Part shown: piece after piece, positions 11,372 through 25,227 of the stretch | Numbering within the stretch: position 1 is the stretch's first letter | Layout of the letters: each line of letters starts with the position of its first letter | Source: Polytrichum commune | Lineage: Eukaryota; Streptophyta; Polytrichopsida; Polytrichales; Polytrichaceae | DNA length: 64,000 nt | Assembly (NCBI GenBank): GCA_950295325.1 | Contig: OX485805.1 | Location: forward strand, 51,856,758-51,920,757 | Direction: 5' to 3' | Program-made: the position numbers and the translations under genes | The notes under the pieces: model-generated | The model's input: the letters and a program-made list of their open reading frames with translations, nothing else | What the model was told of the DNA's origin: nothing | The model's database searches: none

Positions 11372-13302
11372 CTCATAAAGAGTAAAACAAAACACAGCTT
11401 CATCCTATGAAGTACATTTTTGTAGAATGATACGTGTGAGCCCAAGTCACATGGTCTCTCGCATACGGTAGGTTTAAGGAGTGATTTGCAAAGTTCCTTG
11501 ATGCGGCTTCAGGATCTATAAGCAATCTTGAAGCTTTTGGGTTACTTCCAAGTGTTTCCTTGACGCCAGTCTCATGAAACAAACAACCCCTTGGGAAGTT
11601 AGTGTTTCAGCTTCCCAAGCAATACAGCCTAAAAGCATTTCGGAACTGGCAACTCTATCAAGAGTTGCTTGCAGAGCAGGTCAGATTGTACGATGAACCA
11701 AAAGTGACACCTCATTTTTTCTCCCTTGTACACAATTGAGCACTCAGGGAGGAGTACCTAGCTGCAGTAGTGTTAAAGAGTAGGTTTTACATGATTTATC
11801 TGGGGACTGGTGCAAGTTCTTAGCTGCCAGACTCTTTGTTCTATAAACTCTGTTACCCACATGAAAGTTGTTACTGTGACGGGGTGGGACATCCTATCAT
11901 ACCTGGGGCGAACAGAATTGGGCTTGCCTTTATGTGATACTTCTTGTATTTTAATGACTGGCTCCTTCAAATCTAAGTTACCTTTTTGCATTTTGGTCTG
12001 CCACCATGGCGGCTATTCCATCTGATTTGATCACATCCATGTTTTATTAACACCTCAACACCTTTGTGAATCATAGGGGTGTTGATGATGTTTGAAGAAA
12101 ACCTTCAAATCTTGATACCAAAGGGTTAAGCACATCGGAAACTCAAATATCTGGACTTGAGTCTGCGATTACTCATGCTTCAGTATAATAAATCTGTTGT
12201 GTGTTCTATAATAGACAGCAGGTTGTTGCACTCAGAATCAACTGAGGTTTTTAATGTCTAGTGGTCTAAATTTTTTCCAGAGTGCTAATGAATCAGATCA
12301 TTTCTGTACAAAAACAGTTTGCCTTGAGTATTAACATCCTGTGAGCATAATCAGGCTTGTCTTTGTGTGATACTTCTTGTATTACTGTGACTGGCTTCTT
12401 TTCAGTTTGCATTTTGATGTGCTGGCAAGGCATCTGTTACAGGTGATTTCTATCACTTTCAATGTTCCCACTTGTCAACAACTTCATGAGTCTGCCTGGG
12501 TTCGTCTAGGTAGTCTCCAGGGTTTAGGGTTTAAGGTAAACTTTCAACGCTTGATACAGAGAGGTGTGCATGGGAAGCTCAAATGCAGAATTCAAGTTGC
12601 AATCATTACACTTTGCTTTAGTACAGTCAATTTGCGACAGCGTGATGTGTGCAGTTATAGAAGGTTGTTGCATCCAGAACCAATTTATCATGAGTTTCTG
12701 GCGTTGAATGGTTACCAAATTTGGAGGAAAGCGTGACAAAATGCAACCCTCACTCTGAAGTATAGGTACATAGTGAATTGCTGATTTAAAAGCAATAAAC
12801 GGGAATCAACTGGTTCATTTCCCACATCACAGATCATATTGCGGGTAATTCTGGTTTTAACGCCTCGCCACTTTCGCCAAGTTCACCAGTTCCAGAATTA
12901 CGGACTCTGTGGTGACAGGAGAAAATGAAGGCGTACGCCTTCATGTACGAGGCCTAAGAGTTCAGACATCTAATTGGTTGCTTGTGAGCCTTCCGAATTC
13001 AATCAAACAGGAGAGGGACCAACCTTGAATTCATGATCTCACGATGTGTTGAAATTGAACGCGCTCTCCAGCAGCTCTGCCGCAATCCCTACCACCGACT
13101 ACAGCACTAGAAGACAAATAGAACCTTTCTGGGGATCCCAAAGCCCAAAGAGGGGCGACCCGGTGCACATTACGATAGAAAAACCCGGGAACTTATTGTC
13201 ATTGGGGAACATAACGCATCAAAGAAACTGGGCAGTGGAAACCATCCTTGAAGGAGTGGGAGGCACAGCCGAGAGTCTATTGCAATATCTTCTTTCCTGG
13301 CT
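11372..13302. other. Kinase 3' region and intergenic DNA with a ~430-bp tandem duplication
   Basis: Sequence from about 11920 to 12270 is repeated with divergence at about 12353-12715. The shared phrase 'gtgatacttcttgtatt' and the following 'aaactcaaat'-type segments are recognisable in both. No open frame resembles a gene. The last ~400 bases should hold the promoter and leader of the SDR gene; no clear TATA box was picked out. Confidence 0.55.
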
Positions 13303-16300
13303 ATGGCGACGGCTATGGCGATGGCGGCCATGGCCACCACGGCCTCTCCAATCCCGCTCGCATCGCCTTTTGCAACCCTGCCCGCGGCTGTCTCCTACGC
13401 CGTAAGTCTTCCCGGAAGTGCAATTTCGATCTTCGCGCCTTCCTGCACTTCAGAAGTGCGCCGAGCAACAACAAGCTGGTGCAATCTCTCTCTCTCTCTC
13501 TCGGGAAGGTGTAGGAGACTTCTTTGCAATGCAATGGTGCTCTTGGCAATGTGCAAACGAATTCCTATGTGAAGAGGATGTGGCGGTTTAAGTTGTGATG
13601 TCCTCCTATGGGAAGAATCTCGTAATTGCGATTTTGGAGGTTTGTGAATTAGGTCGTTTTACGGATAATGGTTGGCAGGATGGGTCTCGGGATCTCGACT
13701 TGCGGGGTTTACCAGGGGATTAGTCGTCATTGTGTTGGGTATAACGTGCCTTTTGAGTTTCCCTCCAGAGCTTGCACGCCATTTTCAGCTGAATGGCAAC
13801 CTGGAATAGGTAGTTTGAGACTTGGGTTGCGATATTGCAATGTCATTCTGGCCATAATTGTTGTAGTTCGGGGTCGGGGAGAAGGTTGGCAGACATATTG
13901 CTGTAGGTGATTGTTGCGGGCTCGCCAGTTGAATGGCAAATCCAACCTTCAGACTCGTTTTACAGAATGCTGAGAACCAAGTCGCAGAAGGCAATCACGA
14001 ATGTCTTCCTCTCTGACACTCATATACTCATCAAACGTCATCAGAGTATGGCATTGACCCGATTCAGCACGGAGCTTCAGAGCTACGTCGAAATTCTAGG
14101 TTGCTTCTTCCACGGCGAGTTTTGGAACAAATCCTCCAGATCTCGTCTGATCAGTTACATGTCCAGTCCAATGGATATCAATCACGTGCCCTTCTAATTC
14201 TATAGATGGCCGGGGTGTTTCGGGATTACGTATAGATTACCTTGAAGATGAATTAACACCATAATTCATCATATTTCCTCCCTGTAGAATCCACTGAATT
14301 TTTTCCTAGTGGCCGTTCGGCAGTACGTCTGAAGCCACAGGAGGATTATCCCAGAGGATGTCAAATTCACAACCATATTCAGGACATTCAAATTTGGAGT
14401 TCAGGACATTGGGTGAAATCTTCAATTGCAGTGAATCTCCAGCTGCTTTTAAGTAGTAATTTTCTTTCTAATTTTGCATATTTTATCCTAATTCTGTTTT
14501 TGGATTGGCAGGAGGCAGGTGAATTGCACATATTCAAGTGGGCCTGGTAGCCCCGAGTTTGCTGCATCTCCCATTGACGTGTTTGCAGAGGTTAAATCAC
14601 GCAAGGTAAATTCTACTTAACAGAAAGATGATGGCTCTCATCGTTGACAGTAATTCAAAATTAGTATGGATTGATTGTCACCCCTCTGAAAGCAATCTGG
14701 TATGTGTGAAGATAACAATATAACTCGGATTGCATATCTACACAAAGGCTCTGAATTTGGGTGTATTTTAAGGTTTTTCCCTGGCAATTTCGGTTACATT
14801 CTGGACCTTTCCAGATTTGAATGTAGAGCTCCTGAATCTGATTGCCCAGACTTTTTCTTTGCTGTGCTGCAGATACTAGTATTGGGTGGCAGTGGCTTTG
14901 TAGGAACAGCTGTTTGCAAGGCAGCTCTAGCACAGGGTATTTCTGTTGTGAGCCTCAGCAGGTAAGATCAAAGTCACAATACTTGTCACATGCAGTTTTG
15001 TAAGCAGAGTTTTGGATCTCAATTGCTATAAATTTTTGTGTTAGTTGCCGTTTATCAGTAAGTTTGGAGCCCCAGGATGAGATTCCAGAGGATGTCAAAC
15101 TTTACAACCTTGTTTATGCAGACTTTAGTAAGTCCGTGTGAGTGATTGGATAGAATGTGAATATCATATTGAGTGAATTGATACTACTGTTCTCCCTCTT
15201 TAGTATAACACGTTTGGGAAACACTAAAAAAGTCGTATTATCGAGGTGTCTTCTTCTCATTATTATGACAAATGGCATAAAGTTGTCATATTATTGAGGG
15301 AATACGAAAACATAAGTAATATAAGCTTAAAATATATATACAGTAAGTTTAAGCAATATAGATGGTATGAAATAATAACTTATAACTCCAACAAATACAA
15401 ATATTTTCAAGAACTCTTGAAATAGGAGTCCAAAGATCTTTGGTGTTGCCTACCCAACTTAGCAACTATCATCTTATCTAAATTCCTTACTAACTTTTGA
15501 AAACTAATAAATTCAGTAACACCAAATTATAAAGAGTTCTCTAATAAGAAACTAGACAACAATGATGTTTAGCATCAAGATACTAGTGATACTATATCAC
15601 CTGTGTACAAGGCAACATACTAGGCAGGGGGCCACTCTAACCATAACCATGTCTATTCTACACTAGTAACCCTAATTATCATTAAGTTCCCAAGTAGTTC
15701 CCAAGTGAAAATGGATGTTTTTTAGATGTTTAGATGTGCATAACATGGATGAAAGGAATTTCAGCATTAACTACCTCTTTAATATGACAAAACGGAGATC
15801 CTAAATGTCGCATTATCGAGTGTCGTAGTTGTATAAAAGAGGGAGTTTTGAACCAAAAAGTTTGGTTATGCAAAAATGTGTTGTAATATCGAGGGTGTTG
15901 TATAAACGAGTGTCGTATTAATGAGTTTAGACTGTACAGAAACAGAATAGGTGGAAGTTCTGGAATGTCAATTAAATAGCATTTTATGACTTCAATGTAT
16001 ACTTACTCAATGAACTCTTTTTCTCCATATGTAAGCTGTTTCAAAGCACCTTTGATGGTGTTGTTGTATCAACAACAAATGGTTCCAATTTCGCTCCACC
16101 AGAAAAGCTGCAAAATTTATGAAATGAGTTTTCAAATCACGCAAAGTGTACTGATACGAAGTTTGAGATATACAAATGCCATCTGTACACACAGGAATTA
16201 TTTAAGAAATCAAATGGTGGGTCACTTCCTAGATCCAGTAATGGCAGTACTATAGGCGTTCACTAACATGATATCCATCCCTATTGAATGTGTGTAGATC

Positions 16301-18274
16301 AGGACGGCCATCATACCTGGAGCCATGGGTGGATCAAGTTACATGGGTATCAGGTCTGTGCTCCTATTCAGGGCTAATTAATGGACCTCAAATAAAGTCC
16401 CAATAGTGTTGCCTGTCTGGGTGGAGCAAATTGTGCCCTTTTTTCACGCTACTGCCAGATTCTTGTGTGTCTTCATCTTGTTGATGCCTGCGATTTAGTG
16501 GAAATTCTTCCCCCATCGTATATTTCAACAATTGGAACCATTTATTTGCTGCACTTAGTCGACAGAGTCAGTGGGACCATATGGCATGCATATGAGAATC
16601 TCTGTAGTTGATTTCTTTGTTTTTTCTTGCCTAAAAAACGTCCAGAAAGTGGTTTCATGTTTGTTCTGTGTTGGAGGCATTGTCCAGCATAGCATCTATT
16701 CACAGTGTGCTATGGCCACCACAGATGCCATGGCCATGGCCAACTGCTGGTGGGTACAGAGTTTATCAGAATTACTTAGTACTAGACACAACATAGAATC
16801 TGTGTATAATCTTGTATGTACAGCTTACCAGAATTTTTTTAGTGCGCCTCATTACTGCTATTTGAATCTGTTGAGGCCAGGTGATGTATTCATCACGGAC
16901 TGGGACTCGCTCCTTGATGGTGTGCAAGCAGTGGTGTCAACTCTGGGCGGGTTTGGAACCAATGAGCAGATGGAGAAAGTGAATGCTGACGCTAACATCA
17001 TTGCTGTCAATGCTGCAAAAGCGGCTGGTAAGTCCACCTGATGTGGAAGAGGCAGTTTCCTGAACTCCACACTGCTAGCGTTGAGAGTAAATTACTTAAT
17101 TTTTTTTCATCCTGATATGTAGACAACTCCATGACAGTTGCTTACATATTGGAATCAAGCACATGCTGAAGTTGCGCTACAATCGTGCAGGATGTCCAGG
17201 GCCCCAAGTTAGATAAGTCACCTTCACTCTGCAATAATTGCCAGGCTTGTGAACTCTCTCTGAATACTTCTAGGTAATCCAAATCTTCATGCACAGCTTT
17301 ATCCATTCCAAGCACCTGAACCTGTTTCGATGTCTCTGTTGCCAGGTGTGCCAAAATTTATCTACGTCTCAGTACATGACTACAACTTGCCAGAATTTGC
17401 TCTAAACAATGGTTATTTCAAGGGGAAACGGAAGGCAGAAGCTGAGATTCTTGCTGCATATCCAAACTCTGGTTTGTTTTGGCCCCACCCACTATTTCTT
17501 ATGTTGCTAGAAAGTGTTTTTAGAACTCTCGATTCAATGTAAATTTATTTGATTTCTATGTAAATGTTTACAGATTTAAAATTATTCAACATAAACGCCT
17601 TTGCTGACCACAAACAATCTCCATAGCTAATTTAATATTTTCTTCTTAAATTAGATTTTATACTATCAATCTTTGAATTCAAAGATAAGATCATGGATCC
17701 ACTTCTACATGCAAATTTGAGTGAGTAATAGAACGAGCCTAATCCATAAGAGCTATCAAAATGTTACACCTTTTCATTTAAATCGTGGTATCAGCTTGCT
17801 TGCTTGCAGATTGAAGTTGATGGACTCTGGGTAGTGACCGAGTACAGAGATTAGAATGGATTAAAATCTGTTGAGTTTTATGATTGCATCCTTATTTCTT
17901 GATGCTGGGAGGCTTTTATGTGAACACTTATTTTAAAGTCCTTTTACTGGAAAGTTCCTATGCATGCCATTGCAACTGATATATTTGTGATGCTGTCCTC
18001 AGGAACCATTTTACGGCCAGGGGGCATCTACGGAAAGCGAAGGGTGAATGGAGTGGACATACCTCTAGACATTGTTGGGGAGCCTTTGGAAAAAGTTTTA
18101 GCAGCCACAACATCATTCACCCGCATGTTCCAGAAACTACCAGCATCAGACCTCTTACTTTGTCCTCCAATCAATGTCGATGATGTTGCCCTGGCTGCAG
18201 TGAAAGCACTGAATGATGATTCTGCTTTTGGTATTTTCACAGTAGAGCAGATCAAGGAGATGGCAAAGGCTTGA
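13303..18274 (+). CDS. Atypical short-chain dehydrogenase/reductase, plastid-type (7 exons)
   Basis: Exons with consistent phases: 13303-13401, 14519-14605, 14873-14961, 16298-16353, 16881-17027, 17346-17471, 18003-18274; total 291 aa. The N-terminus (residues 1-45) is rich in Ala, Ser and Thr with few acidic residues, consistent with a chloroplast transit peptide. A Rossmann nucleotide-binding motif 'GGSGFVG' lies at 67-73. The segment 'VHDYNLP' is followed by a Tyr183-x3-Lys187 pair in 'GYFKGKRKAEAE', and then by 'LRPGGIYGKR'. This matches Arabidopsis At1g32220-type proteins, NAD(P)-binding proteins found in plastoglobules whose substrate I do not know. Exon 2 has two acceptors 7 bases apart (14512 and 14519); only 14519 keeps the frame with the exon 1 donor. 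The first exon is the least certain part. Confidence 0.85.
15187..15934. mobile_element. Mariner-like MITE in SDR intron 3
   Basis: A 748-bp element flanked by TA on both sides (15185-15186 and 15935-15936). The termini are imperfect inverted repeats; the right end reads outward as 'cagtctaaactcattaata'. Sub-terminal phrases such as 'gtcgtattatcgag' recur several times near both ends. There is no transposase ORF. It shares its right-end form (…actg|TA) with the element at 47455-47901. Superfamily assignment rests on the TA flanks and end sequence only. Confidence 0.5.
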
Positions 18275-19822
18275 AACCGAAGTACATAAGAACCAGCACA
18301 GTTTTGGAACAAGAGAAAGAGGTTGGAAGTAGTGGTCTTGGGGGATTAAATGGGGCTTGATTTTTTCCTTTCATGAAAATGGAGTGGAAGGGCTATACTT
18401 TATTAGAGAGCTCATGTAATTATTCTACTTGTACTCTGACTTATTGCTTTAGCTATTGGTGTGTATTGATACTACAGTGACAACATTCCATTTCTTCCTC
18501 TTCAGTAATGTGTTTTTGAGATTTGAGGAAGGGATCAAGCACAGAAGGATACCAGTTTGGTTCAGAGTATTACGCGCCAACTGTGAAAGAGAAAAAGCAG
18601 CCTAACACGAGATTCCTGGAACTTGAAATCTGGATGCTGATGGAATGTTGGCGTAGGTCAAATGATCACCACCATATTTCAACAATGGAAAATGAAATTG
18701 ACTATATCTTGTGATAAACTAATCTGAACAAAAAAAAAATACTGGGAGTAGTTGTAAAACTGACCACTTTGTACTATTTTGTACTAAAAAGAGGGCAGAA
18801 GACCACATCCTCCCACCTAGATTAAAGTGTACAAGAGAAGATGCAATGAAAGAGGTTTGAGCGTGATGTTTTTAATGTACCAACTAAATAATTCATATAA
18901 TTTACAATCAACAACTACTCCTGCATCTGATCCACCAATCTTCAGTACAGAGTGGATATGTATTCTTGTGCACTGTTTGAAACTATAACAGCTGATGGGA
19001 ATATGCAAATGGGTTTTGGTACATTTTTCTTGCAATTTAGACACATTACCAGACCTCATTACTGCAGGCCTTTTTTGGGTCTGCTAGTGCAATCTCTGTG
19101 CACCGCTCATCTTCCTTGAAGACTAAGGTAGCAGTGCATTAAAGTAACACCTTCCTTTTGGCGACACCTATTTTACATCCCTAAGTTGTCAACAATTGAG
19201 TGCAATGGTGCCTTCGAATAGGTTATTGTTAAAAGCATTTAATCATTTCATGCATTAAGTACAAAATAACGCCACTTTAGCCATTCATAGTAGCGGTGTA
19301 AGTAGGATTCAAGAACACTTTAAGAAATGCACCAACTTTGGCCAATCACAATGGCTAATCAAGGATCTATTTGCTCAACAAGACTCTCATTTTGTGGTGA
19401 TTCTCACCTAGCAATTCAACATCAATGGACCCCCCTGGTGGATAGTACGAGGCTCATTTCTTAAACCACTTTGCAAGTTTTTGTAGGTTACATGTGAATT
19501 TATTATTTATTGAAAACATTTATCAAGACTCTTTATAATTTTGTAGATTTATGGAATTGTTTTGAAATCTTTCAAGCTTTTTAACCTGCTTGAAATAGAT
19601 TTTTCTAATGAAAGTGTCGCTTTGAGGCTAAACTACGTTAGTACATCCACACCACTATCATGCACTGGAAGTCAAGAAAGAAAATTAAAATAAAGCCCAT
19701 CAAAATTCTAAATAAAATAAACTGAAGCCCTAAATTGGATTCTTCATCTTGAGTTTGGTGGGAATGGGTGAAGAATGATGTGTTGACACAAGACATTGCA
19801 TGGGGTCATCATCCTTGCTAGT
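18275..19822. other. 3' flank of SDR gene and intergenic DNA
   Basis: The first ~250 bases are probably 3' UTR. No coding sequence was recognised in the rest. The short open frames at 18523-18714 (+) and 18817-19059 (-) lack protein-like features. Confidence 0.5.
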
Positions 19823-19990
19823 CACTATTAGAAAACATGGTCTTAAAACATATTTCCCATTTGACATGGGTGGTCATTGCGACATGACCCCATTTACATG
19901 TATTGTCTCCAATATGTAGTTGTCATAGATTCAACTTGACACATGTAAATGAGGCCTAGGGTGATCACAACCTATATACTTTTGTAAAAC
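19823..19990 (+). mobile_element. Possible CACTA-type 5' terminus
   Basis: Begins 'cactattagaaaacatgg', which resembles the 5' end of plant CACTA (En/Spm) elements. It is followed by inverted sub-terminal motifs ('catttacatgta' and 'acatgtaaatga'). No matching 3' end ending in TAGTG was found nearby, so this may be an isolated relic. Confidence 0.3.
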
Positions 19991-20362
19991 ACGTATGGTT
20001 GGATTTTAATTAAAGGTGGGCTATGTATCTAAATTTCTTGAATAATTGGCACTCTATTAGTAGATAAAATGGTATTATGAGGTATTTTTCTAAGACCCTA
20101 TAGGTAATTATAATTTACATGATAATTTTTTATAGATAATTTTTTATTGTAAATTGAATAATTTATCAAAATATTGAAATTACATTGAAAAATGAAAATG
20201 ACAACAATACATTAATGGTACATGCAAATAAAATTGAATGATACTTGGTTGCAAGACTATCTTGAAATTCTTAATGCCAACCCTAAGCCTCCACACAAGA
20301 CCAAATCATTGTTGAGTTAATGATTCGAGTTACTATCTGCTTGGTGATCCTCTATGAAGTTA

Positions 20363-20364
<2 letters not shown>

Positions 20365-20413
<49 letters not shown>
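20365..20413. repeat. (CT)n microsatellite
   Basis: About 24 uninterrupted CT dinucleotides, seen directly. Confidence 0.95.
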
Positions 20414-20418
<5 letters not shown>

Positions 20419-20439
20419 CTGTTTTCTTGATCTTCTTGA

Positions 20440-22300
20440 ATTTCCTGGTCTCAATCACGGGCTGCCCGGAAAATATGCAGGCAGAAAGTGATATTTATAC
20501 ACGATCCAGAGTGCGGCAAAGCACCAGTTTAAGCCTCACTCTGTAGCAGTCACTCTGTATCCGAAGTCACAGCTACTGATCTCTGCATACACCTACTCTG
20601 CAGGATAGCTATACAGAACACTACAGTAGTGTTATCCTTCACCTGTAGATCTGTAACCAAGTTCCGTGCACAGAGACTGTTGAGCTCACAGAATTTACTG
20701 CAGTAACATCTGATTACCACAGTACTAACCTCAAGATGGACAAGACAGGCAATGCTTCTGCTTCTGACGAGTTCAAGGTGGCAAGATGATCTTGAATTCT
20801 AAAAAACTTACATAGCACATACAATATGAGAGTAACACAAATTGTGCTTATGACATTTTACTTTCTAAGTACTATATGTATGATTTTGAGAATTGTAAAG
20901 TTGGTGTAAATCCTCCTACATCTAAGGAAGGAGTTGAAACTTGTTGACATTGATAACAAGTAAGAAGGTCCGTTTACACCTGTTGTACGCTCTACTAACT
21001 TTTCTTGTAATTGTGGGGAGCATGGGCACAGGTGAGGACCTCTTCTACAAGCGGTATACGCCTTCCGAAGATCCGGTCACTCATCTCAATTTCTAAAAGA
21101 TTTCATGCTCTTGAAATTGATTTGGAGTACTTCTTGTTTTTACACCATACTTTCTTTAAATACTACATTCTCTAGTAGTTCCTCAACTTATGCTCTATAT
21201 GAAGCAATTGAGGAATACAATAAAGATATCAAGAATACGATTATGAGTTCTATCACACCATTGTATATGGTAAACTAAATAAAATCAGTAATTCTTGATT
21301 TCCTATACAAAATAAAGAAACGGAGTTAAGAGAACTCTGTGACCGGTCATACATATTATACTCAGATATACTCTCTTGAAGCTACATGGTTCTGACTGGC
21401 TTAAAATGTGCACCCTGAAAGGATTTGGTATCAAGATTCTGGTGCAAGTGGAAAAATACTTATATGTTGGTATGCTGTCTGTTAGTTTATGTTCATTGAT
21501 GACCAGATGGTGAGATGGGCAGGTCGGATTACTTAATATGTATTAAGTTCACATTACTGACCACAGTGGACTGAAGTGGCTGAAATCAAATTGATTCCCT
21601 AGTAATCAAGATATATATCTATATATCTACTTACCTGCCATATATTAAGAAATGAGTAATTCGGCTCCTCATTAAGTGCTGACCAAACTATATGCTGAGT
21701 AATTTAGACCACTGTTTATGTACAGATGTCTACACTATTTATATGGAGTTTGCAATAATAGTTGGAATCGTACTGATTCTCGACTAACCAGTGCTCTCTG
21801 AAAATATTTGGGAACTATGAGAAATTTATACATTGATATGTATACATATATATCTCCATACTTGAAATATGATGGGGAGTATTAACCTATGAGGGTATTC
21901 AACTTCCTATTCGGAGTATATATACAACCATTTCACAGGATGGGGTGACTACTTCAGTAAACAACAAACAAAGGACTTCTCTATTGGTTATGAGTTAACT
22001 AGATCAGTTGAAATTATATCAATTCAGTCTTTATAACATTATGTATTCTTATGTATAGTCTACATAATACCAAAAAGGTGAAACTCTTCTGACAAGCCTC
22101 TTTTGGGGAAGGATGAGATATGAAGAATGAGTAATATACTTGATTACCGGGACCCTAACAAGGGATGTATGTTGTCATTACATAACTTAACCTTACCTGT
22201 ATAGTGATGACATATCCTAACAGGATAAGACAATAATCAAGACAAGATTAGTCAGCTCTCAATGCCATGATATTAAACACTTTTTGATTATAAACTTTCA
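20440..22300 (+). mobile_element. Strongly decayed Copia-type LTR retrotransposon relic
   Basis: No long frame survives, but fragments in Copia order can be read on the + strand. A gag-like start 'MDKTGNASASDEF' begins near 20735. A zinc-knuckle-like 'CNCGEHGHR' lies near 21010. A protease-like 'WYQDSGAS', similar to the Copia 'WYLDSGAS' motif, lies near 21430. The rest is too degraded to assign, and no LTR pair was identified. Confidence 0.4.
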
Positions 22301-23919
22301 CATTAGTCAACTAAAAATTGTCTTCTTTATAAATAGATGACAATACACTCAAGAGATCCTACATATACATACATGGAAAACGGTCATACTTTCCATACTA
22401 GATATGTAACGAGGATGTAGATGAATGGTGCAAAGCAACCATGATTACAGCTGTGAACCACATCTATAACCCATGGTAAAAAATAGGGTTTGGAAAAACT
22501 TACCATAGGTAAGAACTCCAATATAAACCCCTAACCCTAAAAGAAGCCTTTTTTTCCATTCATGCAAGCGTAAGGTGGGGTGACTTTGTGCATACTCACT
22601 AGAATAGTAGATACATGTGGAAAGTGAGAGAAACTAGGACGAATCAGCAAGAGGAGTTTTCGACTTGGAGTAACCTAGTCATGGCCAAGGATCAGGTTTG
22701 AACACCCATATGTCATTTTGCATTGAGTGTTATAATTTGAAATACTGCAATGCATTTGATGTTGTTTATATGTGTGCGACATGGATAGCAACTGGGTCCT
22801 GCTGTTATTTACCTCGTGTACGTAACTAATCCTCAAATGTTTGTTGGTTGGTTGCATGGGCACATGTGAGGCATGCCCTTCACACTCTCAATACGAGGAT
22901 GTATTGTGATTATGACATTTTAAGCATTTCTATTGGTTGATGTGACTAGGAACATTTCCTTCCTAAATTCTCCATACATGTGGTGGATTAGATATGTGTA
23001 CTTTGTGGTGAAGCAAGAAGTTAGGTGATTAAACCTCAAAGGTATGGGACAATCAAACTTAAACATTTGTTTTTGGACACCATTTTATAGTAGAAACCCT
23101 AAGTAAGGTACATAGTCTTGCAAAGCAAAGTAGGTTACAACACGTAGATAAGCATGATTGCAAACAACTATACTATGCAAAATGCTATTGTGTTACCAAG
23201 TAGGAAGATGCAAAGAAAATAGAAAGAGTCTTGTGGAAATTCCCACCCACCCACCCTTCTATTGCGATGAAGAAGTTGTTGAAGGATTTGGCCTCTGAAA
23301 AGAGGAAGTTCAAACTTTGTAAAAGTTTTGAAAAGCTAGCTCTACAACAAGCAACCCCCTCGTGGCCTCTCAAACCCTAATAAGTATGCCTTGCATAAGT
23401 CCCCTTGTAAGCTACCCTTATCAGAAAATATTAGAAAAAAAAGTTATTATAAACCATGAGCACAAATAAAAAGCTAGAGGTATGAACCTCACCAATCACT
23501 TGATGTTAAATTTGTCACAAGGAGACTTTCCCTTGGAGCCAAATAATTCAACCTTCAATACATCTAAGGTTCATTCATGGCCAACATCTAAATTTGATGA
23601 CTTTTAGTCAATTGAGGTAGTTTCTCATCCAATCCAAAGACGTCCATTGAAACTCACGTAAATTCTTCGTTCCTCCAAATATTAAAAACCCTACTTTATT
23701 AATGAAATTCAAAATACTACCTCTACTTTCCACATACCCTATTTTAGATATGATATTGTTTGGGTCATTTCATCCAAGCTATACTAATTCCAAAAATTTC
23801 TATAAATCATTTTTCTATTGATCTAAAAATACCTCATATTTTCTCTCATGTGGTTTAATGAAAATTTGATAGTGACCGCTCCGTGTCAGATGGGAAGTGT
23901 GTTCTAGGCCCCACAATCC
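22301..23919. other. Gene-free AT-rich stretch
   Basis: No recognised gene, RNA or complete repeat. The short open frames here (22675-22863, 23185-23373) have no protein-like features. Confidence 0.5.
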
Positions 23920-24273
23920 TACTACACTAAATGGCTCTATCAATGTGGGGCACAATAATTTTCTAGAGCCCACGCTAATTTTCATGATGAGAATTAATGT
24001 GGGCCACAATAATTCTCAACCCACACTAAATTATAATAAATAATTAGCATGGGCCACGATATTTGTTTTTCCTAGATAATTAATGTGGGTAATCAAGTTA
24101 TTTTATACTACTTTTGTCCTATAACTAACATTCAGTGTGTTGGTCAAAAATCCTCATGAAGACTTTCACGAAGACATGGGATCTTAGACCCATGTTAGTT
24201 CCACCTTGACTAGAAAATTAGTGTGGCCAATGCTAACTATCCACCCACACTATTAGGACTATTTCGTGTAGTG
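23920..24273. mobile_element. CACTA-like non-autonomous element
   Basis: The right end, read inward on the minus strand, begins 'cactacacgaaatagtccta'. The left end reads 'actacactaaatggctctat' with its first base altered. These form ~30-base imperfect inverted repeats around 354 bp. Internal motifs based on 'gtgggccaca' recur. No clean 3-bp target duplication was found. Confidence 0.45.
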
Positions 24274-24983
24274 AGTAGACTGGAGCGCTAGCTTACGGAC
24301 ACCTTATTGAGAGTGCATAAAAAAAATGACAATGTCCACCGAAAGAGTTTCCACATGGAAGAGAAGAGCCGAGGATGATAGGAGGAGACGAAATGGATGA
24401 AATCCGGATGAGTGATGGATGAGGGGGGCGGAGAAAAGGGGTAGTTACAATTGGTGGAACGAAGCCCTCAGCATGTTGAGATTGGGAAAAGGTTCATTGG
24501 TATCATGTATTCATGTTCACACTAGGGCTAGTCGATGCTCCTTAGTAGCAGAGGAGTCCATCTTGATAGGGAAAGTCCCTCTCTCCCCTCCTGAAATTTA
24601 TTGCTATTAGTAAGGATTTTCGTCCTGCTCACAACTAGGACTTAATTCCGGTCAATTCTCACCACCAATATGACACACATTGGATTGTAAAACTACACAA
24701 TTATGGTGGTTGGTGAACATGGAATACACACATTCAAAGTTGTAGTTGTTGTGTTGCTTTTGTTGTTGTCATTTGATGTTTTTGTCCTTACAAGTGCACA
24801 TCCCTTATTGTTTGTGGACTCATGTGGTTTGTTGAAATGTACTTGAATGTCAGTTTCACGGCAACCTCATTGGATGTAATGTATTACAGTTTCGTCCGTT
24901 CACATCACTGCATACAAGATGAAAACTCCTATCACCATGGAAACTCTCCCGTTGTTGTGGGGCAATTAATGGTCTTAATGTGA
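24274..24983. other. Gene-free interval
   Basis: No recognised gene. The 63-codon open frame at 24419-24610 has no visible motif. Confidence 0.45.
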
Positions 24984-25227
24984 TCTAAAATGATTGGTAA
25001 ATTTGCAAAAGTCTTGAACTTCAAATTATTTCTCAAACTCAACCGGTTCATCTGTAACTAGCGGCCGGTTCTCCTCGTTCATTGCTCTCAACATGTTCTT
25101 GCAAAAGTTGGTTACATGTGGAGCAAGATCAGGGAGAAACCTGCATGTAGTCACAGATGAACCGTTTGAGTTTGAGAAATAACCAGTTGAAATTCAAGAT
25201 TGCAGGAAAATTACCAATCATTTTAGA
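24984..25227. repeat. Long hairpin (foldback MITE or small-RNA precursor-like)
   Basis: Arms of about 80 bases (24984-25062 and 25148-25227) are inverted copies with a few mismatches and small indels. The shared core is 'tttctcaaactca'. The loop is about 85 bases. A transcript would fold into one long stem. No target duplication was defined. Confidence 0.75.
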
